A stretch of DNA of 64,000 bases from Saccharomyces uvarum (lineage: Eukaryota; Ascomycota; Saccharomycetes; Saccharomycetales; Saccharomycetaceae), in assembly GCA_947243795.1 (NCBI GenBank), contig OX365943.1, positions 856,919 to 920,918 of the forward strand, in the 5' to 3' direction. Within the stretch, counting starts at the first letter, position 1; every line of letters begins with the position of its first letter. Below, piece by piece: positions 31,101-42,595 of this stretch. The translations under genes and the position numbers were made by a program. Under the pieces are notes generated by a model. That model saw only the letters and a program-made list of their open reading frames with translations, did no database searches and was not told the origin of the DNA.

Positions 31101-32409
31101 GGATATAAACTTTCGTGTTTCGCAACATTGTTTCATTAAAGCAACTGCTTTGGAGCCCAAAGCGACCGATATTTGGTTTAATTTGGCTATGCTGGGTTTG
31201 AAGAAAAATGATGCCGAGTTTGCCCAACAAGTTCTTAATAAGCTACAAAGTCTTGCCCCACAGGATTCATTACCGTGGTTAGGAATGGCTTTAATACTTG
31301 AAGAACAAGGAAATATTGTCGAAAGCTCTAAATTATTTGCACACTCTTACATTTTATCCAATGGAAGGTCAAAAGTTGCGCAAGTATTATATGCTAAAAG
31401 CGTACTTGAAAATCATATTGACAACGGTGATGACGAAAGAGATATTGAAACAGTAGAAAAACTAACCACTGTTTCAATAGCTCTGGATCAGTTCTTCAAG
31501 AAAAGCCCTGAAAATCCTTTCGCTCTTCAATGTGCTCTGCTAACTCTTGAGAGGTTACATCATTATGAGCCCGCTATTAAATTAGCTAACCAACTGGCAG
31601 GAATTTTGGAGAAAAGATTTGAAAAAAGTCAAGATGAAAAAGAGTTATTTAATTTTGGTATCATTAAGGGACAGTTTGCCCGTATTCATCTAAGTTTGGG
31701 AAATTTTGCACTCTCTATTGAAAACGCAGAATTGTCTCAAGGTATCATATCAGAATCCAGTGACAAAAAAGCATTAAGAACAAAGATATCAAATCACATT
31801 TCTCTAGGATTGAGTTTTTTTTTCCTAAATGATTTTGATCAAACATTAAGTCAATTTCAAGAGTTGCTAAGAGTTTCGAAGGAATCTAAGCATTTGGTGA
31901 TTTTAATTGCTAAGGTGCTTTACGATGTGGGTGAAAATGATACGAAGGAAATTGCTCTACAAGAATTAACAGAATATATAACCGCAAATGGGGCAGATTT
32001 GTTAATAACACTAACCATTGCAACTATGTCAATTCTGGATGACAAGCGTGAAGATTTAAGTATTATTGTGAATGAATTAAAGGCCTTGCCATTATCCAGC
32101 CTGATAGCGGATAAGCACAAAGATGCACCATATCTGATAGAGGAGATAACGAAAAGACTTTATAATGATGACACCGGTAAACAAATATGGCAAAGAAGCG
32201 CATTCTTTTTCCCCAATAATCTTGAGGTTTGGGATAGATTAAATAAGAATGTTCAGCGTAAAATAGCTTCTAACGGTCAAAATAAAGTTACTGCAGAGGA
32301 GATGAGTAAACTATACTGTGAAAGTAAAAATTTGAGAAGCGTGCAAAGAAGTGTGTTCCTGTGTCCTTGGAATATAACTGTAGTGAACGCGTTAAAAGAG
32401 TGCTTTTAG
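28153..32409 (+). CDS. SKI3: SKI3, TPR scaffold of the Ski complex
   Basis: 1418 aa (1432 in S. cerevisiae) from the ATG at 28153 (MSNVKQLLKEAKLELTRRDYEE); 18 further in-frame codons upstream are leader. Ski3 holds the helicase Ski2 and two Ski8 copies and feeds mRNA to the cytoplasmic exosome for 3'-5' decay, also limiting L-A virus RNA. The sequence is almost entirely tetratricopeptide repeats, for example YEETIEISEEVLKLDPDNYFAHIFLG near the N-terminus and ESWVGLGQAYHACGRIEASIKVF near residue 740. An acidic linker (about 355-400, NENENENEPKEDDEEDLDD) separates the N- and C-terminal TPR arms and is shorter than the repetitive linker I recall in S. cerevisiae. Confidence 0.97.
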   Translation: MSNVKQLLKEAKLELTRRDYEETIEISEEVLKLDPDNYFAHIFLGKAFSSLPPSNEGSPNRHLESATAHYISATKLAPDNLLAWKGLFLLLKTTDAVPNILSYDEYFDLCGQYADILLKQEQSQVELINDIKLLKKTHTDSRKAFYEHLKPGSLMAETIGRHLATPQDALLNLIKILSNTEITEIGKAVSQNRLRLKASDPDYQIKLNSFSWEIIKNSEIDQLYNQLVNILTDDQLRSDIENEWLEYRIKVLKSMPLDVKKDFFMKVKDMAEDMVLVDHQSLLAWQKFFEWKDYEDLDNMDAMLILQYFKKFPKDPLAMILYSWVFSKLSKYDIKSLEATNQSPESNDKGTKETDVKNTDEDVIKDQNENENENEPKEDDEEDLDDIEIGLLEDEVVTALTENIVKCKNNILAHRILCQYYLLTKEYEASLPYIKTGISLIAYNIKDLGVYLPLTKREFSLDLATVYTYVDAPKDHNAALRLYDNILSGDSDNIQAKMGKGIIFIERKNWEEAMTLLTEVHEQSPDNLEVLSELSWSKAHVGYMEEALVGLDGVVKVIKGMDLRSIDFRALNLWRQAKVYLMKHASLDDENQENIKFAFKLLIQSIKILDTFAPGFSTLGDIYCRYYKDHSRAFKCYSKAFDLDAGDYTAAKYITETYASKPNWQAASSIASRLIKGEKAKAEVRSNNWPFRVVGIAHLEKQEESDSIEWFQSALRVDPNDVESWVGLGQAYHACGRIEASIKVFDKAIELQASHTYARYFKALSLCDMGEYLESLETLEKVCQEVATEESFQIGLVDVLVKYSLDLYSQGFLMKSVAIANDTIERIRIIITELKCTNQQVWISLSQVLRLFIWIESKVDTLPVESLVSIFKISELAETNEIDSIDNIKIDTLLDSTTDDNVSIACKFLILASKYSISIQSMSDIAGTIRASYWYNIGISELTAFVTLKDSHYRDAAVFAFKKSIQLQSNTSETWVGLGIATMDINFRVSQHCFIKATALEPKATDIWFNLAMLGLKKNDAEFAQQVLNKLQSLAPQDSLPWLGMALILEEQGNIVESSKLFAHSYILSNGRSKVAQVLYAKSVLENHIDNGDDERDIETVEKLTTVSIALDQFFKKSPENPFALQCALLTLERLHHYEPAIKLANQLAGILEKRFEKSQDEKELFNFGIIKGQFARIHLSLGNFALSIENAELSQGIISESSDKKALRTKISNHISLGLSFFFLNDFDQTLSQFQELLRVSKESKHLVILIAKVLYDVGENDTKEIALQELTEYITANGADLLITLTIATMSILDDKREDLSIIVNELKALPLSSLIADKHKDAPYLIEEITKRLYNDDTGKQIWQRSAFFFPNNLEVWDRLNKNVQRKIASNGQNKVTAEEMSKLYCESKNLRSVQRSVFLCPWNITVVNALKECF

Positions 32410-32590
32410 AGGCATAAGCTAAATAGCATCGTCAGTTATTATGGAGAAGTGATCTACCACTTCGGCCGAGATCGGGAAACGTATTTTTTGGTAGTTTTTA
32501 TTATCTTTTGTATACCTAAAAAGCTGGTGAATGAAGTTTATCAACAGTATAAAGTAAATACGTCTATTTCTTAATTAATTAATGTTTTAA

Positions 32591-34561
32591 TCATGCCATT
32601 TGGAAAACTTCCCAAAGTGATAACAGTCTCGATAAACGTGCAAAAACATTTAGCTCTCTTTCATTGACCATTTTCAATTGATTTAGTTCGCTTGGTAATA
32701 GAAGCTCTTTTTCTTTTCCCTTAACATCATCTCTATTTGCCTTTTTTAATAAAGTGGAGTTTTCTTGTTTTAATCTTTCCTTTTTGAAAAGCAAATTTGC
32801 CATATTCCATTCCAAGTTTTGCTTCATAAAATTACAGGAATGTGTTTCTTTGCATCTGAATAAGAACACTGCCCTTGAAGCAGATCTGTCAACAGTTCTT
32901 GGAACTTCTTGGATTTCCACAGAGTTGTATCTAATCAAAGACGCTAATGTCGATCTTATATCCTTTTCCTTCATCAATGCAGTTGAGTTAATAATTTTTT
33001 CAGAAACTAACTTGTTATCACGAACACAACGGCTTAAACGCATAGCGGATGGACCTAGTGTGGAGGCAATAATATATTCATAAACCGATGACTTTAAAGT
33101 TGGCATTAGTTTACTATACGGAACATAATAGACGCCAGGCTTTGTTTCGTTTAAAAATGGAAAACTTGATGATGCTAAGATTTTCAAATGGCTATTTATC
33201 AACGAAGCTGAGTGTGGGTTTTCCATATCTGCGTCCAATTCATCGTCGTCCTCGGCTTCTTGCTCTCCTTCTTGTTCTCCTTCTTCACCATCTTGAACAG
33301 ATTTGAGTATGCCAGCAGGTAGCGCAGGAATTGCAAATCCATCTTCAGTTTTCAGCTTCTTATTTGCCAGTGATGAAGCAGAGTTCGAACTGGAACGTTT
33401 CTTGTTGTCAGAGGGCTTCTTGGTTACTAAGCTGCCACGCAGGTCCAATTCTGTAGGGATATGTTTTGCCAAGTCAATAGCGTTAAAAGTTAAACCTGAC
33501 GTCTTTTCCTCAATAAGCTCTAGTTCTTCCTGAAACGATTTTGCCTCTTCTAAATCCTGTAAAAGACCTGTTTGAGTTAGGGGATCTATAATGCAAGGAG
33601 ATTTTTGCTCTGTGAGTCTTAATGCAATTCTGTAAACCTGAGCTGTAATGGCTCCGACTCTCGTCTTGGCTAAATTAGTCAATTGTTTGGATCTTCTGCC
33701 CTTCATAAACCTATCTAAATTAATAGTTAAGGAGACCGTAGGCTTGACCATCCTTAATGAAGTCCTGGTGTCAACGGTTAGGATTTGTGAAAGGTCGTTT
33801 GGCTTACTCAAAATTTTGGCAAAATCGGTCTTTGCATTCATCTTCGCTTGAGATCTTTTCTTCAAATCCGATAATGGAGAGTTTCTAGGAATTGTGTTAT
33901 AATGCTTATCGAATAAGAATTGCCACAGATCTTCGATCGGAGTATAATGTAATTTCGATATTTGAATAAGATATCCCATCTCACACAATTGCACGAAGAG
34001 TGACGAAATGGTATACTTCATGGATTCTGATGTGACGCTGCTCAGGTAGTCCTCGACAGTTAAGGAGCCTAAGGATATGACGTTTTGTACGATTTGTGCC
34101 ACTAATTGCTGATGGTCATCGTCAACACGCATTTGAGATGTAATTTCGTCAATAATCAACCCTGAGTAAAGCAAAAGATGAATCCCTTCCTCGTTATAGT
34201 AATAATAGGTGGTTTTCTTCCCGGAAATCGCTGTTTCTTGCAAAAATTTAACACACCTCAATTGCGTCAATGACACTAACGTGGCCTTGATGCTCTCCGT
34301 ATCCATGCCTTCTATCTTCTCCATCAACTCCCGAACACTCAATCTTCCCAGTGCAACCAGCATTCCGACCACAGAGGCCGCCCTCTCACCCAGATGCGCC
34401 TTCACTAACTCCTTGTATAGAAACAAATCAGGATTCAAAGTCCGCTGCTCCAACGAAGATATGGTCATAACGTCTTCGGGCGTGACCATTCTCTCGGCCT
34501 CTGCCCCGCCTTGACCTGCTTGATTGTCCGCATTCGCCACATCGTTCAGTAGCTCGTCCAT
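32591..34561 (-). CDS. RPC82: RPC82, RNA polymerase III subunit C82
   Basis: 656 aa (654 in S. cerevisiae). C82 forms the Pol III-specific C82-C34-C31 heterotrimer on the clamp and contacts TFIIIB during initiation. It is built of four extended winged-helix domains; matching blocks include [37 protein letters not shown] and a C-terminal coiled coil starting [16 protein letters not shown]. Lys/Ser-rich and acidic linkers lie at about 385-440. It is divergent from QCR2 with 328 bp between the starts. Confidence 0.97.
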   Translation of the reverse strand: MDELLNDVANADNQAGQGGAEAERMVTPEDVMTISSLEQRTLNPDLFLYKELVKAHLGERAASVVGMLVALGRLSVRELMEKIEGMDTESIKATLVSLTQLRCVKFLQETAISGKKTTYYYYNEEGIHLLLYSGLIIDEITSQMRVDDDHQQLVAQIVQNVISLGSLTVEDYLSSVTSESMKYTISSLFVQLCEMGYLIQISKLHYTPIEDLWQFLFDKHYNTIPRNSPLSDLKKRSQAKMNAKTDFAKILSKPNDLSQILTVDTRTSLRMVKPTVSLTINLDRFMKGRRSKQLTNLAKTRVGAITAQVYRIALRLTEQKSPCIIDPLTQTGLLQDLEEAKSFQEELELIEEKTSGLTFNAIDLAKHIPTELDLRGSLVTKKPSDNKKRSSSNSASSLANKKLKTEDGFAIPALPAGILKSVQDGEEGEQEGEQEAEDDDELDADMENPHSASLINSHLKILASSSFPFLNETKPGVYYVPYSKLMPTLKSSVYEYIIASTLGPSAMRLSRCVRDNKLVSEKIINSTALMKEKDIRSTLASLIRYNSVEIQEVPRTVDRSASRAVFLFRCKETHSCNFMKQNLEWNMANLLFKKERLKQENSTLLKKANRDDVKGKEKELLLPSELNQLKMVNERELNVFARLSRLLSLWEVFQMA

Positions 34562-34889
34562 CGTAATATTGGCCGATTCGTGCTTCCGGTCCTATACCAC
34601 CGCCCTCTATTGTTCTCAATGCATATTTCATTTATTATTGATCCGGATTATTTTTTTTTTCTCAATGCGATGAGCTCTTGAAAAATTTCAAATCGCTTGG
34701 GACGAACCAATAGAAGGTCCGCCCCGTCTTATATCCGTTAGCGTATCGAATATATATAAAGAACAAGGGCCTTTCTTCAGAGTGTTTGTTGATGAAGTTC
34801 TTGAAATTGGTTAGGTTTTGAACAGGAGTGTGCTCGAACGATTAGGACGGGAGAGTTAAAAACTATAAAAGGAAAAGAGAAAAACATCG
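34562..34889. promoter_or_regulatory. RPC82-QCR2 divergent promoter with HAP site and TATA box
   Basis: 328 bp. CCAAT at 34707-34711 is the core of a Hap2/3/4/5 site, expected for a respiratory gene. A TATATATAAA box lies at 34751-34760, about 130 bp before the QCR2 ATG. A T-tract at 34650-34659 may exclude nucleosomes between the two promoters. Assignment to QCR2 rests on function and spacing. Confidence 0.5.
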
Positions 34890-35996
34890 ATGTTATCTGC
34901 AGCTAGATTGCAATTTGCCCAGGGGTCAGTTAGAAGATTGACCGTGTCAGCCAGAGACGCTCCCAGTAAAGTGTCTACTTTGGCTGTTAAGGTCCATGGT
35001 GGGTCTCGTTATGCATCCAAGGACGGTGTAGCCCATCTTTTGAACAGGTTCAACTTCCAGAACACAAATGCTAGGTCTGCGTTGAGATTGGTCAGAGAAT
35101 CCGAACTATTAGGGGGAGTTTTTAAGTCCACTTTGGATAGGGAATATATCACTCTAAAAGCGACCTTCTTGAAGGATGACCTTCCTTACTACGTCAATGC
35201 CCTAGCAGATGTGTTGTATAAGACTGCCTTCAAACCCCACGAGCTGCCTGAGTCTGTTTTGCCTGCTGCTAGATACGATTATGCGGTTGCTGAGCAGTGT
35301 CCCGTAAAAAGCGCAGAAGAACAGTTGTTCGCTATTACATTCAGAAAGGGCTTGGGAAACCCATTGCTCTACGACGGCGTGGAAAAGGTCAGCTTGCAAG
35401 ATATCAAGGACTACGCTGACAAAGTTTACACTAAAGAGAATCTTGAAATCACAGGTGAAAATATTGTTGAGGCAGATTTGAAAAGATTTGTTGACGATTC
35501 CTTGTTGGCCACTTTACCCACAGGCAAATCACTGGTGAGTAAATCCGAACCAAAATCCTTCTTAGGTGAAGAAAACAGACTAAGATTCCTCGGTGATTCC
35601 GTTGCTGCCATCGGTATCCCTGTGAACAAAGCATCTCTAGCCCAATACGAAGTCTTGGCCAGCTATTTGACCTCCGCACTTTCCGATCTCTCTGGCTTGG
35701 TCAACACTGCCAAACTAGAAGAATTCAGTGATGGCGGTCTCTTCATTTTGACTGTCAGAGATCAAGACAGCTCTGTGGTGTCCGCGAACATCAAGAAGAT
35801 TATTGCAGACTTAAAGAAGGGTAAGGATTTATCACCTGCGGTAAATTACACCAAATTGAAGAATGCTGTACAGAATGAACATGTTTTCAACGCAGCCGAA
35901 TCGAAACCCGACGGCGTGAAAGACTTCAAGTTGGGCAAGTTTAACTACGTAGCTGTTGGTAATGTTTCAAACTTGCCATATTTGGATGAATTGTAA
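34890..35996 (+). CDS. QCR2: QCR2, core protein 2 of the cytochrome bc1 complex
   Basis: 368 aa, as in S. cerevisiae. Core subunit of respiratory complex III on the matrix side of the inner membrane, needed for assembly. The N-terminus ([21 protein letters not shown]) is a basic, Ser/Arg-rich mitochondrial presequence. The body has the peptidase M16 (processing peptidase-like) fold in two halves but lacks the HxxEH zinc motif, so it is structural: the equivalent place reads [13 protein letters not shown]. Ends [11 protein letters not shown] as in S. cerevisiae. Confidence 0.98.
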   Translation: MLSAARLQFAQGSVRRLTVSARDAPSKVSTLAVKVHGGSRYASKDGVAHLLNRFNFQNTNARSALRLVRESELLGGVFKSTLDREYITLKATFLKDDLPYYVNALADVLYKTAFKPHELPESVLPAARYDYAVAEQCPVKSAEEQLFAITFRKGLGNPLLYDGVEKVSLQDIKDYADKVYTKENLEITGENIVEADLKRFVDDSLLATLPTGKSLVSKSEPKSFLGEENRLRFLGDSVAAIGIPVNKASLAQYEVLASYLTSALSDLSGLVNTAKLEEFSDGGLFILTVRDQDSSVVSANIKKIIADLKKGKDLSPAVNYTKLKNAVQNEHVFNAAESKPDGVKDFKLGKFNYVAVGNVSNLPYLDEL

Positions 35997-37394
35997 AAAG
36001 TACACAGGCAGCACACATAGAATTGCCACGCACCCTTTTTAATGAATATTCACAAATGATACGTTGAGTAGTATCAAAAAATAAAATAAATCGTACAAAA
36101 AAAAACCAAATCAAATAACAACATGTAAGACCAAAACTCCTTCATTATTTATTCCTTATCTTTTTCAAATTCTTATTGAACTAGTAAATATATATTTAAT
36201 TCCATTCTTTATTTAAGATTTACAATTTTTCTTTCCAGTTTACGGAATTAACGTTTTGGCTTCCGCGGGGAGATTCACGCTCTTGAGGACTCAATTTTAA
36301 AAAAACTCTACAGTGACCAAGGGGACCCCGGAAAAGTTAAAAGAACACCGTGGGCAAACTGCCATCAACTTTAATGGAATCCGAACCGCAAGCATTCTGT
36401 GAAATTGTAATATTTACAAAGTTGACAATTCCCTTTTGTAGTTTCCTAAATCCATGAGGAGAGTCTCTAGTATAATCTATATACGTAATATTATAACACC
36501 AAGAAACAATGGAATCACAAAAATTATCATCTAATTTCAACGGTCAATACATAGCACTGCTCTTCAGGAAATATTACCTTTTCACTTTCTGTAAGCGTAA
36601 GCGGGATCGCTTTACAGTCACGTGCGTCTGATTACGCTTTTTGAAGCGGGGACAATACGCCGCAGTGTTTGTATGCGGCCACGTAAGCAGAGCAGTATTC
36701 CTAGGGTCTCAGCTGACGGCAACACATCCACAGTGTCCAAACGCGTCTGCTATACACGCGACGCAACAGCACCATGTGGCCGATCGGAGACCGCACATAT
36801 CATCCCGATGAGCTTCCACTGTCGCCCTTTCGGATGTGAAAGAAAGCCCAAAAGCACTTCCTTCCGCTACAGCAACGACATCGGCGTTGTGCAGTCCCAG
36901 ACGGGGCCGCACCGCACCGCCGCGCCGCTAAGTCATCGCAAGGGTGTCGCTGCACGGTAAATCTGGCTCGTCCCGTCCCCTATTCTGCTCGTTATTTGAC
37001 GTACTTAACCACATCAGCATGTCATTCTTCACCTCATGGGACTGGCTGGGCTCACACCTACCATCGTTTATCGCTGAAACCTTAGTCTTCTGGTATGGGA
37101 AAAAAAGAAGAAAAGCTCGTTCGTTCGGTGAGCTTTTCTTTTTCTGCTTCCAGCCTCTAATCTGGGGTTGGTGTAATACAGAACAGGAATTAAGAAACAA
37201 GGAGTGCGTGCCCTCTCATTTGGCACATGTTTCCTCTTATTTGAATTCAGCTATATTAATAAAGGCGCTTTTCAATCAACCGTCTTCCGGCTGTCTTGCG
37301 ACATCAATTGTAGTCTTTCCCTTGCTTGCTTCCAGTTTTCCTTCTTGTATCTTCTCTCGTAGAAACAAACAGCGTAAACTCCCACTCTCACAGC
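35997..37394. other. Long QCR2-AQY1 intergenic region
   Basis: 1.4 kb without a convincing gene. In order: QCR2 3' end with A/T-rich processing signals (about 36060-36240); a decayed Ty1/Ty2-type LTR (36395-36540); a GC-rich stretch (about 36600-36960); and the AQY1 leader, T-rich near 37130-37145 and 37310-37360. A 112-codon open frame across 36622-36960 has no ATG and no family features, so it is treated as promoter sequence. Confidence 0.55.
36395..36540 (+). mobile_element. Degenerate solo delta LTR (Ty1/Ty2 family), 3' portion
   Basis: Matches the last ~150 bp of a Ty1/Ty2 delta LTR, including a CCCTTTT...TCCTAAATCC block (36430-36452), AGGAGAGTCTCTAGTATAATCT (about 36457-36478), TAATATTATA (36486-36495) and CAATGGAATCACAA (36507-36520), which is the LTR-internal start of gag (Met-Glu-Ser-Gln). 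Many substitutions and small indels relative to the S. cerevisiae delta consensus; the 5' half of the LTR is unrecognisable. Lies about 850 bp upstream of AQY1, in the same orientation. No internal Ty sequence is present. Confidence 0.75.
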
Positions 37395-38312
37395 ATGTCT
37401 TCCAACGATTCGAACGACACTGACAAGCAACACACCCGTTTGGACCCCACAGGGGTCGATGACGCTTACATCCCGCCGGAGCAACCGGAAACTAAGCACA
37501 CTCGTTTTCACATCACCAAGGATACCATGAGAAACCACTTTATCGCCGCCGTCGGTGAGTTTTGTGGCACTTTCATGTTTTTATGGTGCGCTTACGTTAT
37601 CTGCAACGTCGCCAACCATGATGTCGCACTGACTGCGCAGCCGGACGGTTCCCACCCGGGTCAATTGATCATGATCGCCATCGGTTTCGGGTTCTCCCTC
37701 ATGTTTGCCGTCTGGTGCTTCGCTGGTGTCTCCGGTGGTGCTCTGAACCCTGCCGTCTCGCTTTCCCTGTGTCTGGCAAGAGCCATCACTCCAACAAGAT
37801 GTCTTGTGATGTGGTTCTCCCAGATCATAGCCGGGATGGCCGCTGGTGGTGCGGCTAGTGCTATGACTCCTGGTAAGGTTCTTTTCGCCAACGCCCTGGG
37901 CCTGGGGTGCTCTAGATCGAGAGGCCTATTCCTGGAAATGTTCGGCACCTCCATCTTATGTTTGACCGTTTTGATGACTGCTGTCGAGAAGCGTGAAACC
38001 AATTTCATGGCCGCTCTTCCCATCGGCATCTCTCTGTTCATCGCACATGTCGCCTTGACAGCGTACACAGGCACAGGTGTCAACCCGGCAAGATCCCTGG
38101 GTGCTGCCGTCGCGGCGAGATATTTCCCTCACTACCACTGGATCTACTGGATCGGTCCGATATTGGGGGCTACCTTGGCGTGGTCCATCTGGCAACTACT
38201 GCAGATCCTGGACTACACCACCTACGTCGATGCTGAGAAGGCCGCAAGCACCAAAGAAAAAGCCCAATCAAAAGCAAACACTAGTTCTGCTCCGGCTGAA
38301 ACTGAAGTTTGA
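37395..38312 (+). CDS. AQY1: AQY1, spore/plasma membrane aquaporin, full length
   Basis: 305 aa water channel of the MIP family, expressed in sporulation and linked to freeze tolerance in S. cerevisiae. Six membrane spans with both NPA boxes: NPAVSL (Asn118) and NPARSLG (Asn230), and an aromatic/arginine filter around Arg233. The two residues whose change inactivates many S. cerevisiae alleles are intact: Val121 and Pro255 (CCG at 38157). The frame is open to the usual C-terminus with no frameshift, so the channel should be functional. The start at 37395 ([18 protein letters not shown]) is the family start; 23 upstream in-frame codons are leader. The cytoplasmic N-terminus carries the gating tail. 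Confidence 0.97.
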   Translation: MSSNDSNDTDKQHTRLDPTGVDDAYIPPEQPETKHTRFHITKDTMRNHFIAAVGEFCGTFMFLWCAYVICNVANHDVALTAQPDGSHPGQLIMIAIGFGFSLMFAVWCFAGVSGGALNPAVSLSLCLARAITPTRCLVMWFSQIIAGMAAGGAASAMTPGKVLFANALGLGCSRSRGLFLEMFGTSILCLTVLMTAVEKRETNFMAALPIGISLFIAHVALTAYTGTGVNPARSLGAAVAARYFPHYHWIYWIGPILGATLAWSIWQLLQILDYTTYVDAEKAASTKEKAQSKANTSSAPAETEV

Positions 38313-38469
38313 GCCATTTTCCGCCTCTCACTATTATTATAATTAATATTTTGGCGTCGATAGTCTTTCAGTAACATAACAAGCCGAGCCGATAAAGAAG
38401 GCCAATTTTTTATTTCTTAGTACGTACACATATTCTGTATATTTCTATTTAACAGCGTTTTTTCTGTTT

Positions 38470-39961
<1,492 letters not shown>

Positions 39962-42595
39962 TCATGGATAATGACCTGGATCAGGACCAAAATAACCTTT
40001 TGCTGTATCAGTTATATTTTTTAATGGGTAACCAACCCCATCAGAGCCAGCATAGGGAACCGTATTACCCCACCAATTGAAGGCTGTATCTTTGTATTGG
40101 ACTGCAAAGAAGATGATTATGGCAGACAAAACCAAACCTGTAGAAAATCCGGCTGATAAAACGTAATTGTACTTCTCCCATAAATTCAAATGGTGTCTCT
40201 TCATGTAATACTGAGAAACAAAACTGACAATCATACCGGGAGTGTAGTACATTAGGTTATATGGAGGACTCATATTAATCATTCCACCTACAAATAACAT
40301 CGGGTCGAAGTCTCTTGGATATAATCTACCCCAGCGTTTCCAAACTCCAAATAAAATACCAATGCAGGCACCTATCAACCAACACCATTTGAAGATCGGA
40401 TAAATGTGATTGAAGATTCTTTTTGGCCCAATTGCACCCCAGACAACAGAAGCATTGTAGTAAGTGACAGCATCGGGGCAGGTAAACTTTGCATTTTGGT
40501 GAGGCGTACAAAAATCTTTGATGTTGGAGATCTGCCAGTTCAAAACACCCAAATTAACAAATATTTGAATCAGAACTATAACGCATTGGCCCCTAAATAA
40601 GGCCATTGGAGGAATCTTACAATAATGCGCTATTTTCAAATTAGAAACGTAATTATCTGCTTGACCATCAATGTTGTAACCAAAAGCTTTCAAGATCATA
40701 ATAGCGACTGGGTTACCTGGTAAAGCGTACCCCATTACCATTTCAATTAGCAAATTCAAACCAAAAGAAAAGCCAGTGGTTGCTTGTAAAATGGTAGTTG
40801 GAATCAAGAAAATAAAGTTGAAACCTAAGGAGACAAAAAGACCCCAAACTGGCGTATTAGTTGGATAATGTTCAACAACAGCTATCCCCACAACTAATGA
40901 AGCCAATAGTATTGCAAAGTACCACCAATCTGGAACTTCTTTGTAACTTTTCATTGCATTAGAATGAGGGTCGTCAAATTCATCCAAAGCCGCATACTCA
41001 CTTTTAAACATCGTAACCCAAGCTTTCGGTTTCCTTAAAGACCACAGGCTTAAAGCCCAATCTTTAAACGCATTCAATAAAAGCTTTGAATGCACAATAA
41101 ATGACCATGTAATCATAAGAGGATATGCGCAAATAAAACTGCCATACGTTACCAAATTTCCAGCAGTATAGAATGGTGGTGAATAACTTTGATATTTTTC
41201 CAGGTCCAATTTGTTTTCGCTGTCTAATATCTTAGTAACTTTAAAGGTCTCACCTGTATTAGTATACAAGGAATTTGTAAACATTGGCAAGTATTGACAG
41301 TTCATGTAGTTACTGTAGTACACAGCCACGACAATTAAAGCTGCTAAAATAGCACCAAGATACTGGGTTAGGTAAGACCAAAATGGGAAAACCAACGGAC
41401 TGTTAAATGAAAGAACGTTCCAATCAAAGGAGGAAATAGGATTAAAGCCAATACCAGTGACGCTTCCAGTAATATTTGCGAGATTAATATTACTTGGTTT
41501 TATCCAGGTCATCCAATTAAAAGTGTTTAGAATATTAAGAATGTAAGTGGGGAACCAATTGTAGATAAACATGATAAAAAAAGTCAAAAAGAAACAGTTG
41601 TATCTGCTCATACCAGATTCGTACTTTTCTTTACCTAAAAGAGCCTTATTTATGGCAATAGTTGGCATAACCGTTGGCCATAAAGCACGAGATGGATAAA
41701 CAACAAATCTCCTAAGAATGCCAGCAAATCCGAATCCTATAAACTGAACGGATAAGGATAGTAAAAATTGATATCCAAACGAAAAACTGGAATGATAGAA
41801 TAGCTTCTGAGTCAAAATATTGTAATGCGTATAAAAAGCACCTTGGCAAATACCGTATAGTAAAGTGGCAAACATTTGCTCCTTTTGAGTCCATGGTGCG
41901 TTGATATTTATACCATACTTTGTACCTTTGACAGTGAAGCCCCAGCAGGGAACTGTTTTGGCCCAAACTTTACCACACATGTACAAAAACATTTGAATTA
42001 TTGGTGTACCCAAGGTGATTGTAACCACTCTGTGAGAAAAAAATTCATTGAAACCTGAACCAACAATAGACCAAATTATTGCCAAAAAGTATGCTCTGAA
42101 CGTCTCTACTGGAATAGTAGGATCATCACTTGGATCAACAACAGCTCTAACCTCTTGATACGGAGAATGAAATTTGATAGCAGAAGCAAATGCCCTAATG
42201 TCGAAGTTATCGTATTCATCTAGCTTCTCTTTCCGATTTGAGGCTTCAAATCCAGCCAATCTTTTCCACTCTTCATATTGGTCATGAGGTAAGTTTTCAT
42301 CGTCTTCATAATAGACGACAGCATCTTTCAAGACTTGGAAAGAATCCTCAAGGGATAGCTTTGGCATTTCCTTGACGATATATTTGACATCATCCGGGAC
42401 ATCATAAAGGGTATGATTTGTGTAACCCAACTTTTTCATGAAGTGTAGCAATTGCTCATCCGTATACCATTGAGGAGTATCCGACGAATGATCGGAGAGA
42501 CTCTCAGTGTACACGGCCCCATCAGTGTACTCGATAGTCCCCTTTGGGGATACCTTCTCATTAATTACAATATTATCTTTAACGGTTTCGCTCAT
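39962..42595 (-). CDS. OPT2: OPT2, oligopeptide transporter-family membrane protein
   Basis: 877 aa, the S. cerevisiae length. OPT-family transporter linked to glutathione/peptide handling, membrane lipid asymmetry, vacuole fusion and peroxisomal glutathione. A long acidic cytoplasmic N-terminus (about 1-165) is followed by many hydrophobic spans. Typical OPT blocks are visible: SHRVVTITLGTPIIQMFLYMCGKVWAKTVP, GFTVKGTKYGININAPWTQKEQ, and near the C-terminus NMSPPYNLMYYTPGMIVSF. Last gene of the conserved chromosome XVI block; beyond it, gene content no longer matches S. cerevisiae XVI-R. Confidence 0.97.
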   Translation of the reverse strand: MSETVKDNIVINEKVSPKGTIEYTDGAVYTESLSDHSSDTPQWYTDEQLLHFMKKLGYTNHTLYDVPDDVKYIVKEMPKLSLEDSFQVLKDAVVYYEDDENLPHDQYEEWKRLAGFEASNRKEKLDEYDNFDIRAFASAIKFHSPYQEVRAVVDPSDDPTIPVETFRAYFLAIIWSIVGSGFNEFFSHRVVTITLGTPIIQMFLYMCGKVWAKTVPCWGFTVKGTKYGININAPWTQKEQMFATLLYGICQGAFYTHYNILTQKLFYHSSFSFGYQFLLSLSVQFIGFGFAGILRRFVVYPSRALWPTVMPTIAINKALLGKEKYESGMSRYNCFFLTFFIMFIYNWFPTYILNILNTFNWMTWIKPSNINLANITGSVTGIGFNPISSFDWNVLSFNSPLVFPFWSYLTQYLGAILAALIVVAVYYSNYMNCQYLPMFTNSLYTNTGETFKVTKILDSENKLDLEKYQSYSPPFYTAGNLVTYGSFICAYPLMITWSFIVHSKLLLNAFKDWALSLWSLRKPKAWVTMFKSEYAALDEFDDPHSNAMKSYKEVPDWWYFAILLASLVVGIAVVEHYPTNTPVWGLFVSLGFNFIFLIPTTILQATTGFSFGLNLLIEMVMGYALPGNPVAIMILKAFGYNIDGQADNYVSNLKIAHYCKIPPMALFRGQCVIVLIQIFVNLGVLNWQISNIKDFCTPHQNAKFTCPDAVTYYNASVVWGAIGPKRIFNHIYPIFKWCWLIGACIGILFGVWKRWGRLYPRDFDPMLFVGGMINMSPPYNLMYYTPGMIVSFVSQYYMKRHHLNLWEKYNYVLSAGFSTGLVLSAIIIFFAVQYKDTAFNWWGNTVPYAGSDGVGYPLKNITDTAKGYFGPDPGHYP

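Noticed and set aside
36919-36930. Possible Ume6 URS1 site upstream of AQY1
   Set aside because: Only a partial match to TCGGCGGCTA (reads CGCGCCGCTA); too weak although AQY1 is sporulation-linked.
36622-36960. 112-codon open frame upstream of AQY1
   Set aside because: No ATG start, Arg/Ser-rich random-looking composition in a GC-rich promoter stretch, no recognisable domain.
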